Positions 55,166-63,348 of a stretch of DNA of 64,000 nucleotides are shown here, piece by piece. Source of the DNA: Candidatus Hydrothermarchaeum profundi (lineage in GTDB: Archaea; Hydrothermarchaeota; Hydrothermarchaeia; Hydrothermarchaeales; Hydrothermarchaeaceae). Both the position numbers and the translations under genes were made by a program. The DNA lies in contig MTMF02000009.1 of NCBI GenBank assembly GCA_002011125.2, forward strand, positions 609,095-673,094, in the 5' to 3' direction. The notes beneath the pieces are model-generated. The model searched no databases, was not told where the DNA came from, and saw only the letters and a program-made list of their open reading frames with translations. The stretch's first letter is position 1. Every line of letters starts with the position of its first letter.

Positions 55166-56092
55166 TCAGCTATGAGGAACATCCCAGAGATAACCTATCA
55201 TGCTAAGGACAATAAAGAATCCTATTATAATTAAGCCGATTATAGTTCTCTTTCTCTTTGTGGATTGGGTTTCTTTGCTTCTATCGATATAAGGAAGAAG
55301 CGTAAGCAACGAGGCCGTTAAGAGGAGTACCAAGATGTAAAGAAAGTTTAGCGAAGGGCTTAGAAACCCGATTCCTCTTTCTATCACGTACAGCCATAGG
55401 AACAGCCATATTGGCTTAAGTTGGGTTTGAAGTTCAGGACCAACTTTAGGAGATAGGCTAAAAGGCTCTATTACTGAATAAAGCAGAAGAAATCCCAATG
55501 TAATCATCCCAATACCAACTTCACTCCATTCGAGTTTTCTTTTCCTTACATAAGAGTAGTGAAGTGCCAGAAATATCATTGAAACAATTGGAAGAAACCC
55601 AATATGCATCATGTAAAATCTCGCTAGAGAACGGGAGGTTATCTCACTTCCCCCAAGCACTAGGCGTTCTAAAGCCCCTCCTACAAGTGGAGTATAGGCT
55701 ATTATTGAGGCAGTTACTCTGGCACTCCAATACCCTACTTCGTCCCATCTCAGGAGATAGCCTGAGAAAACAAATAAAACAGTTATAATCAAGAGCAATC
55801 CGCCCATGACCCAAGGCTTCTTATGAATCTTATAGGTTCCCATAAAGAAAACCCTAACCATGTGGAGAAGGATTGAGATGAGTAGAAGATGAGTAGACCA
55901 GTGATGAAGAGATAAGAGAATTTTCCCGAAATAGACATATTCTGAGATGTACTGGATGCTCTCGTAAGCCCTTTCTGGCGCGGGTTCATACCAAAAGCTA
56001 AGCAAGATTCCAGAAGATACGAGAATAACAGCATTTGTTACGCTAATAACACTAAACCAGTAGATAGGGTTAAATTCTTTGGACATTTTCAT
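55166..56092 (-). CDS. Cytochrome b (b6/subunit-IV-like fusion)
   Basis: 308 residues. Four N-terminal helices carry the expected heme ligands: H63 and H77 in helix B, H163 and H178 in helix D. The 15-residue helix D spacing is that of b6-type proteins. Three further helices correspond to subunit IV. The Qo-site PEWY motif is altered: KPIWLFLWLY at 226-235 has Ile in place of Glu. It is the membrane part of a quinol-cytochrome c oxidoreductase-like complex and is encoded with the Rieske protein (4-base overlap). Confidence 0.9.
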   Translation of the reverse strand: MKMSKEFNPIYWFSVISVTNAVILVSSGILLSFWYEPAPERAYESIQYISEYVYFGKILLSLHHWSTHLLLISILLHMVRVFFMGTYKIHKKPWVMGGLLLIITVLFVFSGYLLRWDEVGYWSARVTASIIAYTPLVGGALERLVLGGSEITSRSLARFYMMHIGFLPIVSMIFLALHYSYVRKRKLEWSEVGIGMITLGFLLLYSVIEPFSLSPKVGPELQTQLKPIWLFLWLYVIERGIGFLSPSLNFLYILVLLLTASLLTLLPYIDRSKETQSTKRKRTIIGLIIIGFFIVLSMIGYLWDVPHS

Positions 56093-56520
56093 TTCTCTGC
56101 GTAGACCTCGCCGTTCTTAACTTCTATCTTGATAGGCGTGAGTCCTCTAGGAGCTGGACCTGAAATCCTTTCACCAGTTACTGGATCAAAAGTTGAACCA
56201 TGGCATGGACACTCGAGTAAGCCTTTGCCGGGAAGTGCCCTGCCGCTCACGGGACACCCCATATGAGGGCAGGAGGCAAGAAAAGCATGTAGCCCTTGGT
56301 AGTTTACGAGAATACCGGGCTCTCCTAAGAAATCAAAGACTTTTACACTTCCTACCCTTATCTCGTCTACACTACCTATTAGAACAGACTCCTGAGGCGA
56401 AGAGTAAACTTGTTCTGGTGCTCCACGCTTTAGAAAATATACCGAACTTAAGAAAGAAAGACTGGTAATGGATACTACTATCTTAGCCATATACTCGAGG
56501 AACTTTCTTCTTTTCATCAC
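56089..56520 (-). CDS. Rieske iron-sulfur protein
   Basis: 143 residues. The N terminus KRRKFLEYMAKI plus a hydrophobic helix looks like a twin-arginine-type signal anchor. Cluster motifs are C84/H86/C89 (CPHMGC) and C104/C106/H107 (CPCHGS), where C84, H86, C104 and H107 hold the [2Fe-2S] and C89-C106 form the usual disulfide. It takes an electron from the quinol at cytochrome b and passes it to a cytochrome, here probably the multiheme protein encoded upstream. Confidence 0.95.
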   Translation of the reverse strand: MMKRRKFLEYMAKIVVSITSLSFLSSVYFLKRGAPEQVYSSPQESVLIGSVDEIRVGSVKVFDFLGEPGILVNYQGLHAFLASCPHMGCPVSGRALPGKGLLECPCHGSTFDPVTGERISGPAPRGLTPIKIEVKNGEVYAEK

Positions 56521-58307
56521 CTAAACCTCTTCATTAAGTAAACTAAAAAAATGACTCCCAGTAGAGCCATTAAAAAGATATATTCTAGAAAAGGCCTAAC
56601 GTTAAGATATTTTGGATTTATGACTCTGTGAGAATCAGAGTGGCAGTTTACACACTCATCCGGCTCAGTTTCCCTATCTTTTTCAGGGAGGCCTAAATCG
56701 TCAGGAGCATTCCACTCTAACCCAAAAAGCCAAGGAGCGAAGTTCACAGTATAAGGAAGAGCATTTTCATCTATCTCGGAGGTATTTCTAATATTAATTA
56801 TAAACAACCCCGAAGAATTGGCTACAATCTCGTGTCCGCCATATACCGGGAAATTCAGCACAGGATAAATGTGCGAATCTTTTGTTCCGAATAGAACCCA
56901 CGTCGCCTTTGCCCGTTGCTCAGATGCGTTATGGCAGCTTATACAATCCCTAGCCTTACCGAAGCCGTGGGAAACTTTGTCCATATGGATCCAAAGTATG
57001 GCTTTATTGTTGCTTGGCAAGCTATCTATCGTTCCTACTATTGCATAGGCATCTCTAGATTTTTCTCTTATGCCTGGGATGTTTCTGAATTTTATGCCTG
57101 TTTGATTTAACTCAAATTTTTGATTAAAAACAGCATGAGGTACAGGTTTAACAGGTATCCATATACCCTTTTGATCTCGAATCAAAATAGGCTCCGATAA
57201 AGCTCCATAGTATGCTATTTTGGTTAGCGGATTTAGCTGGCCATAGAAGCTTCCGTTATTCCAAAAGACCATTTGATATCCTCCCAATTCCTGGATGTGG
57301 CATGCTTCACAGGAAACTTTTTCATGAACACTTTTCTTTATCTCTTTCTCAATTTCCAAGTGGCAGTTACCACATGTAGCTTCTCTGGAGATATTGTGGT
57401 CCTGATATATGTGACAATCTAGGCAACTTAAATTCTCTTCAAAATGTATGTCCGGTGGGAGGAAAGGTATAGAAGATTCTTGACGGTAAAATCCAGCTCC
57501 TCTACGATAGTCTTCAGCTCCTACATGACATATGCCTCTTCCTCCTCCAAGACCACAGCTTTCTGCGGGTGGCCTCTTGTTAAAAAAATGTCTTCCTTCA
57601 GCAGGATTATAATGGCAGTCAAGACAGGAGGTATGGCACTGCTGGCATGCACGTTCATTTAGCTTTGCTTGTTCTATCGTATAGTCGGTTGATAGGGTCT
57701 CTGCAATGGTATCTAAGTTCTTAAGCCAGTAGCCACAGTCATGTGGCCCCATCGGTGGAGTAACGAAATCTGAGTACTGTCTCTGCGTCAGCGTAAGTCC
57801 CATCGGCGTTGTTAGAAAATCTTTCAGTTCTTTGGGGTGACACTTGCCGCAAGTAGCATTAGCTATGGAAGGACTAAAGGCAAGAGTTATTGGGTCTCTA
57901 TCATGGTAGAGTACGCTTCTTATCTCGAAATTTGGGAAAAAAAGATAAGGAGGCTCTGACCGCTGGGGAACCAACGCAGGTAAGATCTTATACCTATCTT
58001 CTACAGGTTTAACTCTCTCCTTAGATATAACTAGAAGTCTAGGCATTCCTTCGTGAGCCCCTATGAGTGTTTTATTTTCAGGATTTCCTAGGTGGCAGTC
58101 TTGGCAGTTTGGTCCGCCTAAGCCTAACCTAAACATCTTGCTCTCTTTCCAAACTTCTTCATTTGTGAAATAAAACTGTGGAAAACCCAGCTCTTCCAGT
58201 CTACTCTGGTTAGAATGGCACTCTATACAACTATTTTGAGCGTAAGCCAGCCCGATTACCCATATATAAATGAAGATAATCGCCTTTTTCATACTACCCT
58301 TTCTCAT
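56517..58307 (-). CDS. Multiheme cytochrome c, ten CxxCH plus one CX8CH
   Basis: 596 residues with an N-terminal signal sequence and a C-terminal membrane helix (about 573-592), so the heme domain lies outside the cell. Ten CxxCH motifs were counted: CIECH, CQDCH, CGKCH, CQQCH, CLDCH (twice), CGNCH, CEACH, CISCH and CVNCH. An eleventh, CGLGGGRGICH, has eight residues between the cysteines. There are further conserved His residues that may serve as distal ligands. It takes the place of cytochrome c1/f in the operon thioredoxin-multiheme-Rieske-cytochrome b. M6 (58292) with an AAGGG upstream is an alternative start. Confidence 0.93.
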   Translation of the reverse strand: MRKGSMKKAIIFIYIWVIGLAYAQNSCIECHSNQSRLEELGFPQFYFTNEEVWKESKMFRLGLGGPNCQDCHLGNPENKTLIGAHEGMPRLLVISKERVKPVEDRYKILPALVPQRSEPPYLFFPNFEIRSVLYHDRDPITLAFSPSIANATCGKCHPKELKDFLTTPMGLTLTQRQYSDFVTPPMGPHDCGYWLKNLDTIAETLSTDYTIEQAKLNERACQQCHTSCLDCHYNPAEGRHFFNKRPPAESCGLGGGRGICHVGAEDYRRGAGFYRQESSIPFLPPDIHFEENLSCLDCHIYQDHNISREATCGNCHLEIEKEIKKSVHEKVSCEACHIQELGGYQMVFWNNGSFYGQLNPLTKIAYYGALSEPILIRDQKGIWIPVKPVPHAVFNQKFELNQTGIKFRNIPGIREKSRDAYAIVGTIDSLPSNNKAILWIHMDKVSHGFGKARDCISCHNASEQRAKATWVLFGTKDSHIYPVLNFPVYGGHEIVANSSGLFIINIRNTSEIDENALPYTVNFAPWLFGLEWNAPDDLGLPEKDRETEPDECVNCHSDSHRVINPKYLNVRPFLEYIFLMALLGVIFLVYLMKRFR

Positions 58308-58708
58308 TTAAGGAGTAATTCTATTTCTCTCTCCATTCCCTTCTTACTTAAGTAGCCTATGAACTTCTTTTCAACCTCCCCCTTATTATTAAAGAAAACA
58401 AATGCTGGAAGGCTATCTATCCCATATTTTTGTGCCAGCTCTTTTTCTTCATCAAAGTTTGCGGTGAGGAAATTTACTTTCCCGCTATACTCTTTTTTCA
58501 GCTCTCTCATAGTTGGAAGCATTTCCCAACAGTAGATACACCAGTCTGCAGCGAATTCAAGCACAATGGGATTTCTGCTTGATAGGGCAGCTTCAAACTT
58601 TTCAGGTGAGTAGTCGTACTCTATTGACTCGCCAGCAGTTTTTTCAATAGATTTCTCGCTAGATATACATCCAACAAGAATTATTAGAAGAAGTATTATC
58701 TCTTTCAT
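58304..58708 (-). CDS. Thioredoxin-like lipoprotein
   Basis: 134 residues from ATG 58708 (MKEIILLLIILVGC), chosen because a lipoprotein signal with C14 follows at once; an upstream in-frame ATG at 58786 would precede the signal by 26 residues. The redox site is WCIYC (C57/C60), with GIDSLPAFVFF carrying the cis-proline. It probably reduces heme-binding cysteines or otherwise matures the multiheme protein. The stop overlaps the multiheme ATG (ATGA). Operon with Rieske and cytochrome b. Confidence 0.88.
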   Translation of the reverse strand: MKEIILLLIILVGCISSEKSIEKTAGESIEYDYSPEKFEAALSSRNPIVLEFAADWCIYCWEMLPTMRELKKEYSGKVNFLTANFDEEKELAQKYGIDSLPAFVFFNNKGEVEKKFIGYLSKKGMEREIELLLK

Positions 58709-58839
58709 TAAGGAGAAATAGTTTTTAGACGGATAAAAATTTTGCCAGAAAGAATAGTTTTGTGTAGATTTGGCATTATCGTGCATTAAATATACTTAAT
58801 ATGTCCTTTTTCCCACACAAACTATGGAAGAAGAAAAAA

Positions 58840-58900
58840 TTTATATATTGTTTAGGCAACCCCCTACTAGATTAGGTTAAAATTTTTGGATAGGAGGTGA
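58840..58900 (+). promoter_or_regulatory. Promoter and SD of the propeller lipoprotein
   Basis: TTTATATA at 58840-58847 is a TATA box, and GGAGGTGA at 58893-58900 is an unusually full Shine-Dalgarno sequence 4 bases before GTG 58905, supporting that start and strong translation. Confidence 0.65.
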
Positions 58901-58904
58901 AGAA

Positions 58905-60140
58905 GTGAAATATATTTTCAGCGCTACCTTTGTCGCTCTGTTGTTTATGGCCGTACTAGCATCGGGATGCATAGGGGGGGAAAAAGCAGCACCATCTGAA
59001 ACAGTAGCTCCTGAAGAAACTGCCCCGCCGGCTGTAACACTAGCTAAAGGAAGAGCTTTCACAGCGGGGCATGGGGGACACTTAGCGGTTATAGATTTTG
59101 CGATAAATCCTAAAACTAAGGAATTTACAATATATAGCATAGGTAGGTTGGTGGCATATAGTCCTGATGGAAAAAAATACGGTGCAGAGAAAGCTTCTCA
59201 TACAGTGTCTCTTTCTAAGGATGGCAAAACTCTCTACTGGGCGGCATTAGATGGAACGATAACTGAGATTGATCTGGATGCGGTAGGATTGACTCTAGAT
59301 AAGGCTCCAGTAGGCACTCTGAAAGAATGGAGGACTTATAAGGCAAAGGATGTTGAGTGGGCTGAATTAGGTGGAGAAACTGATAATCTCCATTGTGGTT
59401 CAAGTCTAAGTCCTGATGGAAAGACGCTCTATGTTTCCAGTATAGGCAGCGGTGCAGTGCTCGTATATGATACCACAACGCATAAAAAAGTGGACAAAAT
59501 ACCTGTAGATGCGTTTGGTTGTACTGCTGAAGTTACCCCGGATGGCAAATACTTATACTTCGCAAATATGGCGGCAGGCGTAGTCGACAAAGTTGACCTT
59601 TCTACTAGGGAGATCGTTAAGAAAATAGATACTACACAATACAATGGATATTTCTTGCATATAGGAGAGTTAGCGCCTGATGGTAGATACCTCTGGCAGA
59701 CTGCGGCTAATGAATTTAAGGAAGGTAAGCCATACAATATACCCATCGAAGGAGCTTCAGGCATAGGCCAGGGCTATGTGATAATAATAGATACGGTGAA
59801 TGATAAAGTCGTAGATGCACTTAATGTCCCAGGTAACCCGCATGATGTGACCTTTACTAAAGATGGAAGGTTTGCCATTCTTTCAGCGAGGCATCTGCCT
59901 GAGAATCCAACTAGTAGTGGCTTAGTCCTTGTTGATACTACTGAGAAAAAAGTTATCAGCGAGCATGATGTTTGTGGAGCATGTCATGATGAACTAGGTG
60001 CTGATGTCAGCGAGTTTATAGATCCTGAGACTCAAGTGCTAACGAATCTAGGCTTGCTTGAACATCCTGAAACCGGACTCGCTTTGGCTTGCGGTATAGA
60101 TATTACCTGGGAAAAGAGTACTACCTTAGGGTGCATGTAA
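58905..60140 (+). CDS. Beta-propeller lipoprotein with one c-type heme motif
   Basis: 411 residues from GTG 58905. Signal peptide with lipobox (LASGC, C22), a Pro/Glu/Ala-rich linker, then a YVTN-like beta-propeller with repeated SPDGKTLY / TPDGKYLY / APDGRYLW / TKDGRFAI blades, and a CxxCH site at C357/C360/H361 near the C terminus (VCGACHDELG). The propeller plus heme recalls heme-d1 and nitrous-oxide reductase-type folds, but the diagnostic residues of NirS and NosZ were not found. A secreted redox protein, maybe the partner of the divergent cytochrome operon. Ended by a hairpin terminator. Confidence 0.85.
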   Translation: MKYIFSATFVALLFMAVLASGCIGGEKAAPSETVAPEETAPPAVTLAKGRAFTAGHGGHLAVIDFAINPKTKEFTIYSIGRLVAYSPDGKKYGAEKASHTVSLSKDGKTLYWAALDGTITEIDLDAVGLTLDKAPVGTLKEWRTYKAKDVEWAELGGETDNLHCGSSLSPDGKTLYVSSIGSGAVLVYDTTTHKKVDKIPVDAFGCTAEVTPDGKYLYFANMAAGVVDKVDLSTREIVKKIDTTQYNGYFLHIGELAPDGRYLWQTAANEFKEGKPYNIPIEGASGIGQGYVIIIDTVNDKVVDALNVPGNPHDVTFTKDGRFAILSARHLPENPTSSGLVLVDTTEKKVISEHDVCGACHDELGADVSEFIDPETQVLTNLGLLEHPETGLALACGIDITWEKSTTLGCM

Positions 60141-60168
60141 AATAGACTGCACCCTTTTTTTTATTTTT
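60128..60168 (+). terminator. Intrinsic-type terminator of the propeller gene
   Basis: AGGGTGCA at 60128-60135 and TGCACCCT at 60148-60155 form an 8-bp stem with a 12-base loop, followed by a long T-tract (TTTTTTTTATTTTTT region, 60155-60168). The left arm lies in the last codons of the gene. This is one of the clearest hairpin/T-run terminators in the window. Confidence 0.75.
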
Positions 60169-60209
60169 TAAAAATATTTTTTTATTTTAATACTATCTGA
60201 GGATTTTGC

Positions 60210-61427
60210 ATGGAAAAATTGAGCTTAACGTATGTAGCAAGGAAAAATATTAAGCGAAAGCTCTTTCGCAGTATTGCGTTAATACTAGCGGTAGGTATAG
60301 CAACTGGGGCTCTGTTTTCGAGTATTCTTATAATGAAAAGTGTGGAGCGTGGTTCTAAGACTGCTGTCTCCATGTTAGGGGCAGATTTAATGGTAGCACC
60401 TACTGGTTATGAAGCTGCGGCAAGAAGTTCTTTACTGGCTGGAGAACCACAGACCTTCTATATGGATCGCTCTATAGAAGAAAAAATAGCTAAGATAGAT
60501 GGCGTTGAAAAAACTTCATCACAAGTTTACGCGGAGACCTCTTCTTATCCCTGCTGTGGATTTAGGAAATCCTTTTTAGTCGGGTTTGATCCGAAAACGG
60601 ATTTCACCGTCATGCCTTGGCTTAATAAAAAATTAGATAGGCCTTTTGGTGGGAATGATGTTATAATAGGCAGCGAGATTCCGGCTTACCCTGGATTTAC
60701 AACCTATGTGCATGGTCATGAGTTAACAATATGGGGGACTCTTCATCGCACAGGTCTGAAATATTTTGATAACACCATTTTTATTCCTATCGAGACTCTC
60801 TATAAAATAGCCGAGGAAACTAGGCTGAATAGCAATGTAGCACCATTAGAAATCAACCGAAATCAAATTTCTGTAGTACTTGTTAAAGGAGAAGAGAAAG
60901 TCAGGCCAGACGTGTTAGAAGTTAGAATCGAAGGAAGAGTGCCCGGCGTTATTGCAATTCCTGTTGAGAGCGTAGTTCATACGGTTAAAATACAGGTTTC
61001 CTCTCTTTTTGGGAGCCTCTTCATTTTATCAGCGGTTTTGTGGGTTGCTAATACTCTTATGATTAGCGCTATTTTTTCTACGATCGTTTCTGAGAGGCAG
61101 AGGGAGCTGGGTATTCTTAGGGCGATTGGGGCTGATAGGAACGCGGTTTTTAGGCTTATAATATTGGAGGCGGTTATCTTAACAAGCATCGGAGGCATAC
61201 TCGGAATAGCTTCTGGCCAGCTTATATTTTTAGCATTTAAAAATAGTATAACATCATCATTTACTTCTTTAAAAATACCATATATATGGCCTAGTGCCGT
61301 GAACATTTTGATGATTTCTCTGCTGAGTTTTATATCCGCGGTTAGTATGGGCGTCTTTGGGGCCATTTACCCAGCATTCAATAGCACTAAAATGGAGCCT
61401 TATCTAGCAATTAGGGCCGGTGAGTGA
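60210..61427 (+). CDS. FtsX/MacB-type ABC transporter permease (first)
   Basis: 405 residues. One N-terminal helix, a periplasm-side MacB_PCD domain (about 45-260) and three C-terminal helices of the FtsX fold. The segment FSTIVSERQRELGILRAIGA is the typical coupling motif. It belongs with the following ATPase and second permease. Residues 274-333, the coupling part, are encoded by DNA identical to that of the second permease. Confidence 0.9.
   Translation: MEKLSLTYVARKNIKRKLFRSIALILAVGIATGALFSSILIMKSVERGSKTAVSMLGADLMVAPTGYEAAARSSLLAGEPQTFYMDRSIEEKIAKIDGVEKTSSQVYAETSSYPCCGFRKSFLVGFDPKTDFTVMPWLNKKLDRPFGGNDVIIGSEIPAYPGFTTYVHGHELTIWGTLHRTGLKYFDNTIFIPIETLYKIAEETRLNSNVAPLEINRNQISVVLVKGEEKVRPDVLEVRIEGRVPGVIAIPVESVVHTVKIQVSSLFGSLFILSAVLWVANTLMISAIFSTIVSERQRELGILRAIGADRNAVFRLIILEAVILTSIGGILGIASGQLIFLAFKNSITSSFTSLKIPYIWPSAVNILMISLLSFISAVSMGVFGAIYPAFNSTKMEPYLAIRAGE
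61029..61210 (+). repeat. 182-bp perfect repeat, copy 1 (in first FtsX permease)
   Basis: Bases 61029-61210 equal 62924-63105 at every position, whereas the flanks of the two genes differ. Offset 1895 bases, same orientation. Confidence 0.95.
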
Positions 61428-61428
61428 A

Positions 61429-62106
61429 ATGATAGTTACAGAAAATCTGACTAAAATATATAGGGTTGGAGACAGGGATATAGAGGCAGTCATTGATGTA
61501 GGACTTAGAATTAGTGATAATGAATTCGTATCTATTGTAGGCCATTCTGGTAGTGGGAAGACAACATTATTAAGCATGATAGGCGGTCTTACAAGGCCGA
61601 CTAAAGGGAAAGTGTTTGTAGATGGTATAGATATTTGGTCGCTAGGAGATAAGGAACTTTCTAAGTTGAGGAATGAGAAGATCGGGTTTATTTTTCAGTT
61701 CTCAAGTCTAATACCTACTTTAACCGCACTTGAAAATGTCATGCTACCGGCGACCTTCAGCCAAAATAAGAAAAAAGAGGTGGCTATACGAGCTGAAGAA
61801 ATGCTTGATCTTGTAGAACTCTCTCATAGGATCGATTCTTATCCATCACAACTTTCAGGAGGTGAGCAGAGGAGAGTTGCCATAGCTAGGGCGTTAGTAA
61901 ATAAGCCAAAGATAATTCTCGCAGATGAGCCGACAGGCGATTTAGATCATGAAACGGAAAAAGATGTAATAGACCTCTTTCTCAAAATAAATAAAGAATT
62001 TAATACGACTTTTTTGCTCGTAACTCACAACATAGAATTAGCCATGAAGGCTGATAGAAAATTAGTGATGGATCAAGGTAAAATAATAGAAGATCCAAAT
62101 GACTAG
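61429..62106 (+). CDS. ABC transporter ATPase (MacB/LolD type)
   Basis: 225 residues from ATG 61429, with GGTGAG just upstream; a GTG at 61420 would add three residues. Walker A is GHSGSGKTT, the signature LSGGEQRRVAIARAL, Walker B ILADEPTGDLD, and the His switch THN. This close LolD/MacB-type ATPase drives the two flanking FtsX-like permeases in mechanotransmission rather than classical transport. The end overlaps the second permease by 8 bases. Confidence 0.95.
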   Translation: MIVTENLTKIYRVGDRDIEAVIDVGLRISDNEFVSIVGHSGSGKTTLLSMIGGLTRPTKGKVFVDGIDIWSLGDKELSKLRNEKIGFIFQFSSLIPTLTALENVMLPATFSQNKKKEVAIRAEEMLDLVELSHRIDSYPSQLSGGEQRRVAIARALVNKPKIILADEPTGDLDHETEKDVIDLFLKINKEFNTTFLLVTHNIELAMKADRKLVMDQGKIIEDPND

Positions 62107-63322
62107 TGTAAGTTTGTCTTATTTAGCACGAAGAAATATAGTTCGCAAATCTTTCCGGAGTATTGTACTTATATTTGCGGTGAGCATCTCAGTCGGCGTC
62201 TTATTCTCTACCACTTTGATGCTTAAAAGCATCGATAAAGGAATAAAAGTGGAAATGGAGAGGTTAGGGGCAGACTTACTTGTGGCTCCGGTAGGATATG
62301 AAGCTAAGGCCCGTACAGTACTTGTTAGTGGAGAGCCGCAAATATTCTATATGGGCGAAGAAGTTGTTGATAAAATAATAGCTATTCCAGGGGTTGTAGC
62401 TGCTTCTCCGCAGATTTTTATGGAAACCTCTTCTTATTTGCTGTGTTGCGAGATTTTAGAAACTTTGTTAGTCGGGTTTGACCCAGAAACAGACTTTACA
62501 GTGACCCCATGGATAGAGTCTAGGGTAGATGGGCCTATTGATTATGAGCGTGACATTATTACAGGAGGGATGGTGGCTGTGTATGAAGGATATGCATATT
62601 ATATCTACGGACAGGAGTTTAGAGTTTATGCGAGACTTCAGAAGACAGGGTTAAATTATTTTGATAGGACGATCTTTATCCCTCGAGCTCGAGCATATAA
62701 GTTGGCACAGCAAACAAAAGAGAGGAAAGGGGTAGCTCCACTGAAATTATCTTCTGGAGATGTCTCGATTGTTTTAGTGAGAGTTTCGCCTAATGCGAAT
62801 GTAACAAAAATAGCGGAACAGATAAAGAGAGATATCCCTGATGTAAGTGTTTTAAAGATACAGGATATGCTTGCAAATACTAAACAGATATTCCTTAAAT
62901 TGTTTGGAGGCTTACTAGTATTTTCAGCGGTTTTGTGGGTTGCTAATACTCTTATGATTAGCGCTATTTTTTCTACGATCGTTTCTGAGAGGCAGAGGGA
63001 GCTGGGTATTCTTAGGGCGATTGGGGCTGATAGGAACGCGGTTTTTAGGCTTATAATATTGGAGGCGGTTATCTTAACAAGCATCGGAGGCATACTCGGA
63101 ATAGCCGTGGGAAGTATTACTTTTACTATTTTTAAGAGCCATATATTATCCTCTTTTACTATGCTTAAGTTCCCTTATATCTGGCCTTCCTCTCCTGAAA
63201 TTTTGGCAATCGGTTTAGGTAGCTTCTTGGCATCCCTAGCTATGGGGATTATTGGAGCATTATATCCTGGCTTTATATCTACAAAATTAGAGCCATATTT
63301 TGCAATAAGAAAAGGAGAATAA
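62099..63322 (+). CDS. FtsX/MacB-type ABC transporter permease (second)
   Basis: 407 residues, paralogous to the first permease over the whole length. One N-terminal helix, an extracytoplasmic MacB_PCD part (with CC in SSYLLCCEILE, where the first copy has SSYPCCGFRK) and three C-terminal helices. A 182-bp block in the coupling region is identical to copy 1. The paired Cys residues in the extracytoplasmic part of both copies may bind metal. Unusual only in that both permeases come from the same operon and one recent conversion. Confidence 0.9.
   Translation: MTSVSLSYLARRNIVRKSFRSIVLIFAVSISVGVLFSTTLMLKSIDKGIKVEMERLGADLLVAPVGYEAKARTVLVSGEPQIFYMGEEVVDKIIAIPGVVAASPQIFMETSSYLLCCEILETLLVGFDPETDFTVTPWIESRVDGPIDYERDIITGGMVAVYEGYAYYIYGQEFRVYARLQKTGLNYFDRTIFIPRARAYKLAQQTKERKGVAPLKLSSGDVSIVLVRVSPNANVTKIAEQIKRDIPDVSVLKIQDMLANTKQIFLKLFGGLLVFSAVLWVANTLMISAIFSTIVSERQRELGILRAIGADRNAVFRLIILEAVILTSIGGILGIAVGSITFTIFKSHILSSFTMLKFPYIWPSSPEILAIGLGSFLASLAMGIIGALYPGFISTKLEPYFAIRKGE
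62924..63105 (+). repeat. 182-bp perfect repeat, copy 2 (in second FtsX permease)
   Basis: Identical to 61029-61210. It codes for the sequence running from SAVLWVANTLM to SIGGILGIA, the conserved C-terminal coupling helix and adjacent helices. Confidence 0.95.
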
Positions 63323-63348
63323 AGTAATTAAAACTAATTTCCTAACCT

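Noticed and set aside
58905-60140. Cytochrome cd1 nitrite reductase or nitrous-oxide reductase
   Set aside because: The propeller has only one CxxCH, at the C terminus, is too short, and lacks the CuA motif of NosZ and the N-terminal heme c domain of NirS.
62656-63093. Minus-strand open frame nearly identical to one at 60977-61366
   Set aside because: The similarity arises only from the duplicated 182-bp block on the plus strand; both are antisense shadows of the permease genes.
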